Below are positions 49,401 through 61,780 of a DNA stretch of 64,000 nt, in pieces; positions within the stretch are counted from its first letter, which is position 1, and each line of letters starts with the position of its first letter. The notes beneath the pieces were generated by a model. The model searched no databases and was not told where the DNA came from. It saw only the letters and a program-made list of their open reading frames with translations. The position numbers and the translations under genes are program-made. The DNA comes from Galdieria partita (taxonomy: Eukaryota; Rhodophyta; Bangiophyceae; Galdieriales; Galdieriaceae). Location: assembly GCA_025991245.1 (NCBI GenBank), contig BQMJ01000009.1:124001-188000 (forward strand), in the 5' to 3' direction.

Positions 49401-51652
49401 TTTTGAGCATCGTGGATGATCAAGAGAATAGGATTCTATATCAGGAGTGTAAAGAAGTCTCTTCATTTTATATTTATGAAGCCTTAACTTTCTTGGCTAA
49501 GATTTCACAAGGAAAGGAAAAATGGGATTTATGGAAATACTTTTTGACGAGTTGTTGTCGACTGAGCGGAGTGAAAAATCCTTCCAAAAAGAAACAATTT
49601 GTGCGCAATTTATTTCCTCATTTGGTAAAAAGTTTGTTGTCTTGTCCTGACTTTAATCAAGCTCTTTGGTTTGCCTATTCTCTTATGAAGGAAAACCAGT
49701 CAATAACGGAACAAGATGGACAGGAGGAAGAAAAGTATTTGAATGAGTCGTCTATTCTCCTATTAGAATTTGCGCTGCAGTTACTTTATCGCCTTTTGAA
49801 ACGTTTGAACGGTCAAGTGGACCCAACTCAGTATGACAAAGTATTGAAGACATTCTTTCCGATGGTGAATCAGCTGTTCCGTACCAAAAATGAATTTCTT
49901 TGTAGCTACGGCCTCAGAGTCATTCAGTTGTTATGGAAATTAACTGCTCTTCCTCGTACACCAAAGCATTGGAATGATATCTTTCAATATGCTTCTAGCC
50001 TTTTATCCAATGCGACTAGGTTAGATGGAACAGATTCTTCAAGTAATGGTGCTTTGGTACATGCTGCCATCCGTACTTTGTCAACTATCATTGTCAAGAT
50101 ACCCTCAAATGATCAGAAAAACAAATCTTGGCAAGAAGAGTATATCATTCCTCTCATTAGAATTATACATCAGATCATTTCTTATGTTTCAGCAGATTGG
50201 ATGCCTTCGCTGTTGCATTTGATTCGTGTCTTTGTGAAACATCGTTTTGGCTTTCGTGCTCCTGAAATGTTTTCATTGATGAACACACTTTCACAGTTGG
50301 CAGTACAGAGTTCAGAAAAGATTGTTCGTGAGACTATAGTATCCATATGGATCGATTTCATTTTACATTATCCCATTCCTGAAAGTGTTTTCCATGAATA
50401 TGTTCAATACTTTACTGGCAATTTACAGTATCCTTATTCCTTCGGAAGACAAACATCAGCAAATATACTTTTAAAGTGGTTACAAGAATCCTCCACTTTT
50501 CCTATGTGGAAAGAAAGGGAAATTACTCTCTTTGTTGCAACAAGTGCTCAAAAGGCTAATGAGGAGGATTTAGATTGTAGAAAAAAATTTTCCGATCTGC
50601 TAATAACCCTATTCTTTTATATGGATGAACAGAGAAGACTCGACGTATTGGAAATGATTGAAGAGTGGTCATCCAATGAAAAGGAAGAGTTGAAATTGGT
50701 TGCAATTACCGTTGTTGAATGTCTTTGTGAAGTTTCCAATTTAAAAAAGTCCGAGTGGGCCCGTTTGTTGAAGATAAGTGGAAAGTTGTTGCAATCATTA
50801 TGCCTCCATTTCTCAAGTTTGGAAGCATCTCACGTCCATTTTGCATTTGGAGATTTATCGTCTTGTTTGGAACGAATTTTGAAGCATCGGGCAGATTGGA
50901 TAGTACGAAACTCGTTTGTGGATATTTGGAAGTGTATGAAGAAGGTCGATTTGTTTGCAACTACCACTTTATCGATCCGTAGAAACTTGGATAATCTTAT
51001 CCATAGTTTATTATCATCGCTGGAGACATTGAATGACACATTGAAAGCTGAAAAGTTGTTGCTATCAGATGCCCATGATACTTTGTTGGAAACTTTATTG
51101 AATTGTTGTATGAATCATCTTAGTTTGGATCCTTTAATAGACGATACTTTAAAACTTTTAACCGAAAATATCAACGCACTACTCAATTGGGTGGAGAAAT
51201 TCCATTCGAATGATGTTTGGCAATCCACAATGGAACGCATCAGTCTCGATTGTTTGAAGAAGTTGTCTAAAATAGCTTCAGGTCCTAACGTGCCTAATGA
51301 TGCATTTGGAACTTTGCGACGTCAAGTTGCTTCAGAACTGGTAAGGGATAGATTGAAAGTGGCTCATTCACTATGGTCCATCAATGTAAGCAATCAAGAA
51401 TCCTATGCAAGACCAATTATTAGGCTAATGCTACGTTGTTGGAGAGACTTTGGAGAACCATCCAAACAAATATTGAGTCGAAAGAGGAAAAAGAAATCTT
51501 CCTCTCATGATGAGACTGAAAACGTTCAGCTGGTATTACATGATATTGAATATTTGTTGTCTACCAGAATGCCCGTAAGCTACCACAACTTGTTAAACAC
51601 TATGAGAGAAGAGTACATTCAAAGAAGGAAAACAAGAAAGTTGAACAAATAA
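43474..51652 (+). CDS. UTP20: U3 snoRNP-associated giant HEAT protein UTP20
   Basis: Four exons: 43474..43572, 43626..43690, 43747..49193, 49251..51652; introns 53-57 nt; 2670 residues, close to the ~2500-2800 of yeast and human UTP20. UTP20 is an alpha-solenoid scaffold of the small-subunit processome, needed for cleavage of 18S pre-rRNA. The N-terminal signature FFREALDYWSELDVSADFVSFRQKANLYGHSLSLLL...LAFVRDIRHRFVEYIP matches family order, with FAAEsfaFvaRK represented by ELAAQCFGFVLRKGL. Helical repeats run throughout. The C-terminus is basic (SRKRKKKSSSH, RRKTRKLNK) and suits nuclear localisation. The first two exons are tiny; their joining was fixed by frame. Confidence 0.88.
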
Positions 51653-51716
51653 AACAACACACGGAACTTCGCAACAAGAAATTTTGGGAATGTTGTGATG
51701 ATTTCATTGCATTGAA

Positions 51717-54217
51717 ATGAACAGCACAGTCGAAGCCTTACGAAGACAGTTGCAGCAAGTGCAACTGGGAAAAGTAAAAAAGTCCCTTTCAGAGCGCAAC
51801 TGCATAGAACTTGTAAGCTCTCTGGTTGTTTTGCTTTCTAGTTTGGTAACCTCAGATAGGTTTCTAAATTGGTTGAAAGAGGACTTGTGCAAGTGTTATA
51901 TACACAAGATGGAAGAGAATATGTGACTTTTGAAAGACTGCAAGAAGAAATTCTCGAGGAACTCAAGTTACATGGTGGAAGACTGAACCTCGTAGACCTT
52001 ATTTCCTTATTGGGGGTTGATCTGCCTTATATTGAAAGCGCTGTAAGAACCTTACTCTATTTTATTGATTTAGCTTATCGCTGCTTTGGTCAGATTGAGA
52101 AAATTTTAAGTAAGGATGATACACTTCGACTGGAACAAGGAGTTCTCTTTAGTGAGGGGTATTTTGCTAGTGTCGCTCAAGAAATAGAAGAGCTCTTGCA
52201 AACCATGAACTTTACAACTATTGCAGATTTATCGTCAAGATTTGATCTGAGAATGGACACGATGAAGGAAATAGTGCACAAGTACTTGGAGACTGTTATT
52301 CATGGCAAAGTAGAGAAAAATACTATTTATAATACTGGCTATGTTCGTCAGTTGGAGGCTACAGTGTTTGGAAGGTTGAAAGGTGCTTGTTTACCAGTTT
52401 CATTGTACCAGTTGGCAAAGAGAATACAGTCAGGTGTGGATTGGATAAGAGAGAAAACGGATGTTTGGTGTAGACAAAGGAAGTTGGAAGGATTCTTGTA
52501 TGGAAATGGAGAAAATACCTTATTTGTGCCTAATATATTTGATCGGAAACGGTTGCAGATAGTCGAAGAGAATTATTTACATAATCGATATATCGATTAC
52601 AGATTTCTCAAGTTATTTTACGTTCAAGAACCGCAGAAATATTGCCAAGAACACTTTGCTCATAGTTTCTTACTTTCAAGTTGTGCAGTTCACCCGGACA
52701 TGGTATCCTTTGTAGAGTCCTCTTCGTTAGATGCTATAAGAAATGGTCAATGGTTGGATTGGAACCTTTTGCTGCCTACTCATTGGAAAAGAGAAGATAA
52801 CCGTATTTTATTTTCATTAACATCGGAGCTGAAACATTTTTGCATTGAAGAACCTTCAGAGCAGCTCAATGTACTTAGAACAAGAGGTTGGTTTGAACAA
52901 TTTGCTTATTTCTTGTATAATATGAGAGTGCCTGTAGGTGAAGACACAAATGAAAGCAGTTTAGGACTAATGATACGTTGGAGATGGATATTTAGTATTC
53001 AGTTGATACGAAGGTTTTACATTTGTTTTTATGACTGGAGCATGAAGCAAGCCCGAAATTCATTCAACCAGGAAAACTTGCAGATTTCTGATGAGTCGTT
53101 CAAGCCGAATGCTGAAACACAAGTCCAGCAGAACAAGAAGAAGAAGAAGGGGAAAGCCAAAAGAGAAAGCCTGCCGCATAGTCCAAACAATGAGACAATA
53201 GTGCCCAAACTGACTTTTTCACTGGAGCAGTGCTTGGACTCTTTACGACAGTATCCCGAGTTGGAACAAACGTTGGAATTCGATGCTTTGGGAAATACTA
53301 GTGAGGAAGATATATTGCGAATTTTGGTGGAAGATATATTTTCGAGAGCTTTGGAGGAGATACAAAGAGATGTCATTCGAGAGGCTAGAGAGCAACTCTT
53401 ACTAGAAACGAAGATGAAGGATGAAAGGCTTCGGTCGGAATTGGTGAAGCTTTTGCAGCGACTTCATTTCTACTCTCGGAATCTGAAACAGTTTGCTGAT
53501 GAAGTGATAAGAGAAGAAGAAAGGGATGTCGTCGAACAGATTGACAGTTATATTTGTCGTAATTTGGGTACCGAAGTTTTGGAAGTAGCTGTGACATATC
53601 TGGGGTTTACTTTAGGCATAAGATTTGAAGGACAAATTGTTTCATCGAAGGAATGGAGAACAGTACTTGAGAAACTTCCGCCATATATGCAAGAATCTGT
53701 AAAGCAGTTGCAAGCCATTTTCCGAAATGAAAGCAAACAAAATAAGACGGAGTTGTTTCGATCGATCGGTTGGTTACAGGAGTACTGTGATAGATTCAAG
53801 AATTCTGAAGTTCCGGTGGTGAAGAGCTTGTCTTTGCAGGAAATGGAACGTCTTCGGCAAGACGAGTTTCAAGAAATAAAGACGACCTTAGAAGATGCAA
53901 CGGAAGCACCAGATGTACTTTCTAAATGCTTGAAGATGTTGTTGGTGACGTATTGCGATGTTTTCCTTATCTTTCCAGGGAAGAGTATTCCGAAACTAGT
54001 GAAAATTGTGGAAGCAAGACTGCAATCATCTACTCGCAGTGAGTTACAAAGAGTCTTCTTACGACTTCATGAAATTGCTGTAGATAGTTTGAAGACAAGG
54101 ACGATAAAGAACACAAGTGAGCAGCAAACGCAGAGTGACGTAAACGCAGAGGAAGTCATGTCCGTTATCAAAGAAATCAAATGCTTGTTACGTGATGAAC
54201 AATATCGTAAAGAGTGA
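51717..54217 (+). CDS. UFL1: E3 UFM1-protein ligase UFL1
   Basis: Three exons: 51717..51812, 51860..52042, 52094..54217; introns 47 and 51 nt; 800 residues (human 794). The start follows the family closely: [53 protein letters not shown], then HGGRLNLVDLISLLGVDLPYIES. The 51-nt intron is in frame and hides in the open frame; removing it gives LPYIESAIEKILSKDD in line with relatives. Residues ~430-455 are a Lys-rich linker (KKKKGKAKRES), as in human UFL1. UFL1 transfers UFM1, for example to ribosomal protein RPL26 at the ER. The E1 UBA5 is also in this window. The start is 64 bp after UTP20. Confidence 0.93.
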
Positions 54218-54403
54218 GCTTGTTACTACGAAGAACTGGTTGCTAAATAAACGATTAACTATACAGCATACTTCATGCAATTGTGAATCACTTCATGGAA
54301 ACGCAGATTCAATATCCTGTTTTCTTGCAGCTTTCAACTATTTTGTAATGTGCCAAGGCAATCATTGTGTCGAAATGGAGACCAATGTGAAAAATACATG
54401 AGG

Positions 54404-56874
54404 TCAAGTCCTTGAAACAATCCATTCTGGAGCAGTAGAAAAGCCGAGAACAACACAAATGCGTAGAGCCTGTACAGAAGTATGCAACTTCAGCCGAATT
54501 CTCGAAGTTGAAACTTCATTCCAAACAATTTGGCTCACTATTTTCTTACTTTCAACAGAAATCTTCTTGGGGTAAAACAAACTAACAAAAGTTACACAGG
54601 TATCGCCGACTTCCAGCTGTCGTCCCAGTACAATAGTTTTGGGTTTTACTCCCCAAAAAGATGGCTCGACAAGTGCCACTGTTTGGTTGTCTTGCTTCGG
54701 AGTTACGAATAGTAAAGATGACGTAGAGTCGATCTTTCTTGTATTCAGATCGTTGACGTTGGGAAAACCACAAAACTCAGCCCATACGCTTTCGTGAACG
54801 TTTTCAGAGGTTTCACTTTGAAATGACGCCAAATCTTTCAGCACATCGGTAGCGAGTACATGCCAATTGATGGAGGCTATCTTTTTAAAGACTCTACCAA
54901 GAGGCTTGCCAACTTTGTCGATAACTAACAAGATGCCTTCCTTCAAAAGAACAGCAAATCTCCCAAATACCACGTCCTTTTCACCATAATGAACGAAACG
55001 AAAGCGAGTGTATTGGTCTCCATCAGAATTTTCAAGCACTGCTGCTGCTTGGTTATCAAAGTGCAAAAGAAATTTGGGGTTTACGGGTGTTATGTCATAA
55101 AGTGCATCAGAGGTGCGAATGATGAAATTGGATGGATTCAAACGATGGACAATTTCATGAGATTCAAGTCGCCACCAAAGTTTCAAATATGGAAATCTTT
55201 GGGTATCGACGACTAAATTTCGAGGTGCTAGAGAGGAGCTCTTGTCAGTACTGTTGAAAGAAACTCCTGGATGTGCTAGGATATCCAAAACAGTTTGAAG
55301 TGTCGTATCAAACATGTCATTGGATTGCATTTGTATCACATTTGCGTTTCTCATATGAAAGCGTGGATCGTCGAAATGCTCCAGCAACAAGAATTCTGAC
55401 TCTCCTTCTAATCCGATACTTGCTATTTGCAAGTGGATAGGTGAAGTGGTTGGATTTTCAAAGCGATAAGTTATTCCTTCTATTATCCGCAGCTTAGGGT
55501 CGCCATTTTTGACTGGTTTTAAGAGTACTGTAGGAATTCGACACAGTTGCCACTTGGTATAGATGCTGTCACTATCTTGCCAGTAACGCTGTGGCTCATA
55601 TGCATCAATGAAAAGAGAATTTGCGTGATGTTGACAACTGTTATGGTATCCCAAGCTAGTAAACATTGCATGTTGTCCATCGTCGTACCAAATCAAGCTT
55701 CCCGGATGAAAGTGTGAGTGATGACCCCTTGAATATATTTCAAACATTGCGAATGGTGTTTGTGAGTATCTGTTTTTTGTCAACACTATTTTATCTACAA
55801 CCGGAATGCCTTGTGACAAAGAAGGTATGTCTCTTCCTCGATAAAGAATAGCACTCCTAGTTGGTGGTGGCAGTGCATTTGGAACTTTGGATTTCCAGTT
55901 GCTAGCCATGGCAAGCATCAATAACATTTGTGGTTGTCTTGTAACATGATGCCTTCCGTCTCTTTGGCCCCTAAACATTTGGAATGCTGCCCATTGAAAT
56001 GTTTCATCACCAAATATGGCAGCAACTTTCTCGAAGATTGCAGGCCATGCATCAGCAGAACGAAAGAATAGAGCACCTGGACCGCCATCATCTCCATATT
56101 TTGGAATAGTACAAAATGATGGTGAAATCTGGCATCTTTCAGCAAGTCGATGATCTTCTTCTTGACACTTACCTGGTCTCGATATCTTTCAAACAGGGAG
56201 TAAGCTTTCTTACTTTGCATAAAATATTTTAGCTTACTCGGATACAGATCTAGTATCATGAGCAAGCACCAAAAGTAGATAGCATTATAAGAGGGTGCAT
56301 TTTCGCAAGTATCTTCGTATGTTCTCCATTCTTCCCATATTTCTTCAACATAACTAGTCCAAGCGGATCGTTGATCTTTCGCAATACAGTCGCAAGCCGA
56401 AAGTGCTTGAGCGGTTCCTAGAGCACGTGCCATCGCTTGATTATGATCACCTTTCTGCATCGGTCGACAGAACACGAAGGCCATATCAGAGATTTTCCTT
56501 TTTAGTATCTTTGGATTCCATTCCGTTGTCATTTGGCTCCAAAGGTTTTCAGCACTTTGCAGGTTACGAAAACAGATAATAAATGGATATCCTGTAAATG
56601 GGCAACTATGATTGCTCACTTTGTGTGGTTCTTTATATATATCTAAATTTGTAGTTTCGGATTCGAACTGCTGCATGAAGGATTTGAAAATAAGATAACT
56701 CTGTCTATATAGAGACAAATCTTGAGTCCAAAGGGCCACCAATGATAGAAGAGCCGCCATATTTAAATGTTTATGGTCAAGCTGAATGCCTTCTTTTTGC
56801 ATTGTCTGTAGAAAGCCTGGTAAGAGGACTCTTGTAGATTTGATGATGTAGTCTCTATACTCAACTGACTGCAT
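54404..56874 (-). CDS. Alginate lyase/heparinase-like polysaccharide lyase candidate
   Basis: Two exons, 56874..56173 and 56128..54404, intron 44 nt; 808 residues. Splicing joins two overlapping frames into KYGDDGGPGALFFRSADAWPAIFEKVAAIFGDETFQWAAFQMF. The first ~400 residues are helical with AALLSLVALW and NAPSYNAIYFWCLLMILDLYP, like the alpha/alpha toroid of polysaccharide lyases. The remainder is beta-rich and contains FEIYSRGHHSHFHPGSLIWYDDG, where His-Tyr-type residues are usual in heparinase II/III-like enzymes. No signal peptide is seen at the chosen ATG, which is odd for an enzyme acting on wall polymers. Substrate is unknown and the family call is by layout, so moderate confidence. 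Confidence 0.6.
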
Positions 56875-56921
56875 GAAAACATTTTGCTACCAAAAACCCA
56901 GTTGGTCATTTTTATATGCGC

Positions 56922-56936
56922 GAAAGGCGCCAAAAT
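56922..56936 (-). promoter_or_regulatory. E2F-like site upstream of the lyase-like gene
   Basis: On the minus strand the sequence reads TATTTTGGCGCCTTTCG (GGCGCC at 56926-56931), followed by a GCGC step. It is about 50 bp upstream of the lyase-like ATG and downstream of the pyruvate kinase gene. It matches the E2F core TTTSGCGC. Confidence 0.4.
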
Positions 56937-57079
56937 AGTTTAGCATTTTTTCTTCTGATTATACATCGAAAGAAAACAAAATTTACATAAAAAAGATACA
57001 CAAGTTTAAACAGCACAATATATGTAAATATGACTGAAGACACAATCCAATAACAAAAACAATACAGAAAATGCTATTT

Positions 57080-58766
57080 TTACTCAACTGTAAACACATG
57101 CATTACAGATGCCTCTTCACTGTCTTTACGCAGCTCTGTATCATATATTGCCACACCTTTGTCTCCTGGCTTGCAAAAATTGACCTCCATAGCAGCATGA
57201 CATGCGATATTCAACAGATTGTTCACCGATGAAAATTCTGAAGAATCGACCAGCAACGATAGAATACCACGACTCAAGAGTTGCTGGCGTGCCACCCGAG
57301 GATTCCTGGTTATAGCAATGACCGGAACATTCGGATGATACTTGCTGACTTTTCTAGCTAATTTGCCATTTTCCGAAACGAGCACAATTAACTTGACTTC
57401 TTCATCAAAAGATAACATCACTGCAGCACAAGATACAGACTCAACATTTTCCATTGGACGCGGTGTCGAAGCTCTCATATCTGACCATATTTTTTCGTAT
57501 CCAAGGAATCCTTCGGCTTCTACACAGATAAGATCCATATGTTGCACTGATTCAACTGGATAGTCACCCTTTGCTGTTTCATCACTTAACATTACACAAT
57601 CAGCACCATCAACCACCGCATTTCCAACATCAGACACTTCAGCCCGTGAAGGTCTAGGGTTATTCACCATACTTTCCAGCATTTGCGTAGCACAAATAAC
57701 TGGCTTCGCGTAAATGTTGCACAAACGAATCAACTTCTTCTGAGCCACAAATACTTTGGCAGGGGCAATTTCGATGCCAAGATCTCCTCTAGCAACCATA
57801 ACGCCGTCTGTCGCTTTTAATATATCCTCAAAATTATCAAGTCCTATTTGCAAAAAATTGTTACGTTATTCACCCCAACAAAACTTTACACACCTTGTTG
57901 ATTCTCAATTTTGCTAAATATTTTTATATCTTTCCCATTGGCTCCAGCTTCTGAAAGTATCCTCCGAATCTCCAAAACTTGTGAAGCTTCTCGAATAAAT
58001 GAAGCAAAAACTACATCAACACCTTGTTGGACTCCAAAGTGAAGGTCATCGATATCCTTTTTAGAAACTGCAGGAAGATCAACCTTTGCTCCTGGTAGAT
58101 TGACTCCCTTTTGATCGCCAATCACTGCACTATTAACAGCTTCGCAGACAACCTCGGTTTCTCTACATTCGAGAATTTTCAACCTCAGAATTCCATCTGA
58201 TATGAAGATGTACATTCCAGGTTTCACTGTGTTGCAAAGAGATTTGTAGTCAACAAAAAATTTTGAAGCTGTCCCTTTCTCACGGAACTGTTCTTCTGTA
58301 GTAATAGTAACCTGTGAACCTTTCTCGATCCGGACGTCCTTAGAATCTACAAATAATCCTGTTCTAATTTCAGGACCTTTAGTATCCAAAGCTATGGCAC
58401 ATAGCATGCCAGGACGCTTCTTGAGTTCTTCGCGAAGTTTACGAATACAGCTCTCATGGTACTCATGAGTTCCGTGCGAAAAATTTAAACGCATGACGTT
58501 CATCCCTGCGTCTAATAGCTCTCCAATTCTGGGAAGAGTCTTTGGTCCTATTGTGCAGATGATACCTGTTCTACGAGGCTTTTCCAGGTTGATTACGCTA
58601 TCATCACATAAAATAAACTGGATTACAACACGAGAGCTTCTTACCTCGCAGGAAGTCCATGAAATAAAGTTGAAGCTTGCACTGAAATAAGGTCTTCTTC
58701 GTTGACCCTTATGCTTACATTTCGGGACACTTTAGGAGACGACGATATCTGACCAGCATTTGCCAT
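57080..58766 (-). CDS. Pyruvate kinase
   Basis: Three exons on the minus strand: 58766..58645, 58597..57894, 57843..57080; introns 47 and 50 nt; 529 residues. Motifs in order: RTGIICTIGPKTLPRIGELLDAGMNVMRLNFSHG, IALDTKGPEIRTG, the [35 protein letters not shown] active-site stretch with the Lys and Glu/Asp metal ligands, QKKLIRLCNIYAKPVICATQMLESM, and NAVVDGADCVMLSDETAKGDYPVESV. It converts phosphoenolpyruvate and ADP to pyruvate and ATP. There is a Ser/Val-rich leader of ~45 residues but no strong transit features; cytosolic is likely. Start at the first in-frame ATG (MANAGQ), not the GTG above. Confidence 0.97.
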
Positions 58767-59011
58767 GTTTCCACAATTTCTCAATCGATGGACAACTTTC
58801 AATATAACTGCTTGTATTTGTTCTATTTTGCATTGTCCTTGAAAGATGTTCACAGCCCATCTTTCAAGCTAACAAGTTCTTGAGTGTTTTGAGACCAAAT
58901 TGAATGACTTTGAGAGGATTCGGGTTGCTCAGTCTTCACCTGTTTCAAGAAAAATATTCCACTGGAAAATTTTTGATCCTTCTTTTGTAATCTATCCTTA
59001 CAGGAACACTA
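58767..59011. other. Intergenic region upstream of pyruvate kinase
   Basis: Spacer between the pyruvate kinase start and the small minus-strand gene. It is AT-rich; no coding exon or RNA gene is seen. Confidence 0.4.
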
Positions 59012-59289
59012 TTATGACTTTATAAGAAGGTATTCGAGAGGTTTCCAATAGTCTATTGAGATGCCTCTGAGGAAGAAAGTTACATACCGGACATATTTTC
59101 ATACCACATTTCATCCGTTTGGAACTCTTCAAGTATTCTGTTCTTGCATATTACATTCATTCCCTTGAGAGTTGCAGTCACCTTCTTTAGAATTTCCTTG
59201 CAGGAAACGAAAAGAATTGAATAATTTTGATGTACTGCAAGTCCTTGTAGTATTTCTATTCCACCAAGTAATTCGTCCAAATAAAGCAT
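59012..59289 (-). CDS. Small hypothetical protein (about 80 residues)
   Basis: Tentative. An ATG at 59289 opens MLYLDELLGGIEILQGLAVHQN, a compact mixed helix-strand sequence. The frame runs to 59080. A GTATGT donor near 59087 with an acceptor ATAG 35 nt on would continue SDYWKPLEYLLIKS and stop at 59012. The 35-nt intron is shorter than most here, so the unspliced end may be right instead. I do not recognise the protein. Codon use and composition look coding, and it is divergent from endonuclease III by 79 bp. Confidence 0.35.
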
Positions 59290-59368
59290 ATGAAGACTTT
59301 CCAGTGGTTCTACTTGTTGGAAGAATAAGAAACAGAATGGATAGACTCCATTACCATTGAAAGATTTT

Positions 59369-60302
59369 ATGTTTCTAGTGATTGACGGGCAACCTTTTGT
59401 TTCTCACAACGCATATCATTATACACTAGTAAAGTATCCAAACCATTTTGGCCTACAGCTTGCTCGTGGTGGCTTTAGAAAGTACTGTAGAACATCTTTA
59501 GTCATGCAAGAAGAAGACAAAAGAGACGATTTTCAAAGAGTGTATGAGGCCCTTTCGAAACTTTATACCATTCCAAATTTTTCCGAGCGTGACAACTCAG
59601 TTTTGGACACCCTTATAGCGGTGATGCTGTCACAGAATACAACTGACCGTAACTCAACAAAAGCTTTCGAGCAGCTCAAGGTATCTAACACTATGAAAGG
59701 CTTCCAGTATAGACAAAATGTTTTTGAAGAATAGATACAAGGATTGGAATCAAGTTATTGAAGCTCCTTTGAGAGACCTGGAAGACTGTATACGAGTTGC
59801 CGGTTTAGCAAAAACCAAAGCGACCAGAATAAAGAGTTTGTTGGAAACTCTACGAAAAGAAAGAGGAGAACTAGGATTGGAAAATCTGAGAGAGTCTTCC
59901 GTTGACGAAGTTGAAAAGGAGCTGAGCCGCTTTAAAGGAGTAGGTTTAAAGACCATAGCTTGTGTTTCGGCGTTTTCCTTGGGTTTCCAGGTATTCCCCG
60001 GTGTGTATTATTATTTAATGGAAAAGCCTTTACTGACATAACCTTTAGTTGATACGCATGTTTTTCGCGTTTGTAAAAGGCTAGGTTGGATTCATCCCAA
60101 CTACAGTCGAGATGAAGCTTTTCGTTCACTGAATAATACTGTGCCTTTGAAACTCCGTGTTCCTCTACACTTTCTAATAATAAGTCACGGAAGGAAAATA
60201 TGTCGGTCTCAAAGTCCCCGTTGCGAAGCTTGTGCTTTGCAAAATGTTTGTCAATATTTCAAGTCGAGTCTGAGACGCTCATATCAAACAGAAACAATAT
60301 AA
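59369..60302 (+). CDS. NTH1: Endonuclease III (NTH1) DNA glycosylase/AP lyase
   Basis: Three exons: 59369..59680, 59730..60000, 60049..60302; introns 49 and 48 nt; 278 residues. The helix-hairpin-helix reads LSRFKGVGLKTIACVSAFSLG, with catalytic Lys in the GVGLKTIA turn and catalytic Asp in FPVDTHVFRVCKRLGW, restored by splicing. The [4Fe-4S] ligands are C-X6-C-X2-C-X5-C in KICRSQSPRCEACALQNVCQYF. LIAVMLSQNTTDRNS is the conserved front of the fold. The enzyme removes oxidised pyrimidines. The first ~50 residues (MFLVIDGQPFVSHNAYHYT) may target an organelle. The start was chosen as the first ATG after a TTG-opened frame. Confidence 0.94.
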
Positions 60303-60441
60303 AATATGACTTCTACGACAAACAAACTTGTGTGATATCATACATTTGGAATCGAAAACTTTTGTAAAGCAAAATTCATTTTTGGTTGTCGCAAATTCGG
60401 CGTCGGGGAACACCAAAGTAGTCGGAACTTGATACACAAAG

Positions 60442-60950
60442 ATGGGGCGTATGCACAGTAAGGGGTTAGTTTATTTTGGATGTTGTTTATTTTCGTACTC
60501 AAGTTGAGTTTTGATAGCAAGGGCATAGCCCAGTCGGTTATTCCATATCGACGGAACCCTCCTTCTTGGGTAAAGACGACACCGAACGAAGTTGTCGATA
60601 TGATTTGCAAATTGGCTAGGAAAGGACTGGTACCTTCGCAGATTGGTGTTCATCTACGTGATTCTCAAGGTGTTCCTCTTGTGAAACAAATTACTGGCAA
60701 TAAGATAGTTCGGATTTTAAAAGCAAATGGACTGGCCCCAGAGATACCTGAGGATCTTTACTTTCTTATCAAAAAGGCTGTTGCAGTACGTAAACATTTA
60801 GAACGGAATCGAAAAGACAAAGATTCCAAGTTTCGGTTGATTCTTATTGAAAGCAGAATACACCGACTTTCGAGGTATTACAAACGTACAAAACAGTTAC
60901 CTCCCAATTGGAAGTATGAGTCAGCCACTGCATCTGCACTTGTCGCCTAA
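60442..60950 (+). CDS. RPS13: 40S ribosomal protein S13 (uS15)
   Basis: Two exons, 60442..60464 and 60518..60950, intron 53 nt; 151 residues, exactly the eukaryotic length. Splicing gives [25 protein letters not shown], the standard S13 start. The rest is nearly invariant: [71 protein letters not shown] and [14 protein letters not shown]. It binds 18S rRNA helices at the 40S platform. As in many ribosomal protein genes, the intron sits right after the first few codons. Confidence 0.98.
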
Positions 60951-61121
60951 TAAAGCCTATAGCGAAATGCTTTGTTAAGCAGTTTTAAAATTTCATTGAA
61001 GATATTTGTTTTGAAGGTTTGAGTTTTACTCCAATCGAAATTCTCATCGAGTACTTTTTGCGGTCCTCAACGCTCTCTGGAAACATAGTTTGGGATTGAT
61101 TTGGTGAAGTTTTCAAGCGAA

Positions 61122-61765
61122 ATGGGAGGCAACGTCTATTTCTCTTTTGTTTTGTCCAATCCTTGCTTTATTCCCGTTTGTAGCAATAATAGTAAACACG
61201 CTTTAATACAGTACAACGATCGTGCGTCAATCAATTACAACAAAAAACAGTGTCCCTGTCGACCAAGACAAGGTCCATCTAAAACTTGGTTCTTTGAGAT
61301 GAAAAAGGCGCCCAATTCAAAACCACCAATAAACGTGCCAAGTGGAATCTTACTTGGTATGTCTTGTGTGTTAGCAATTGCTTTTGTTGGTTCTCTATTT
61401 GAACTAAGTTCCGTAAGCAGTATGAAATTGTTTTGATTCTAACGTTAACTATTCTGTTACCAAGGGACATCCTCAGTACGGAAGAGAGGTGACAGGCGCC
61501 ATTCTAGTAGGTTCTTTACCTTCGTTTCTCTTTCTCTTCTATGCTGCCATTCAAAAAGTATCCTTTCTTGGTTGATTCTATAAGCTCGTTCTTAAAGTCT
61601 CTAGGGAAAAGAAGAGTCGAATACTTTCGATATGTGACGACGGAAAGAATAGTTTGGAGACTTTGGGTCAGTAAAATGGAACGATTCCACGCTTCGAATT
61701 TTCATCGGTCCATGCAACAGCCAAAAGCATTTGATTGGCACAATCATTTGGATTTGTTTTATTAG
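61122..61765 (+). CDS. Plastid-type small membrane protein, two hydrophobic spans
   Basis: Three exons: 61122..61412, 61465..61557, 61598..61765; introns 52 and 40 nt; 183 residues. After a leader of about 60 residues rich in Asn, Ser, Cys and Lys that may be a transit peptide, comes PSGILLGMSCVLAIAFVGSLFELSSGHPQYGREVTGAILVGSLPSFLFLFYAAIQK, two membrane spans around a GHPxYG loop. I associate this pattern with unassigned plastid proteins of algae and plants but cannot name the gene. The C-terminal 55 residues are basic and aromatic and face the stroma or cytosol. The second intron is among the shortest in the window. The stop is 15 bp before the MTHFR ATG. Confidence 0.65.
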
Positions 61766-61780
61766 ATTCGATAAAATAGG

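Noticed and set aside
54192-54401. 69-codon plus-strand frame after UFL1
   Set aside because: It begins inside the UFL1 end in another frame and has no recognisable features; taken as 3' untranslated sequence.
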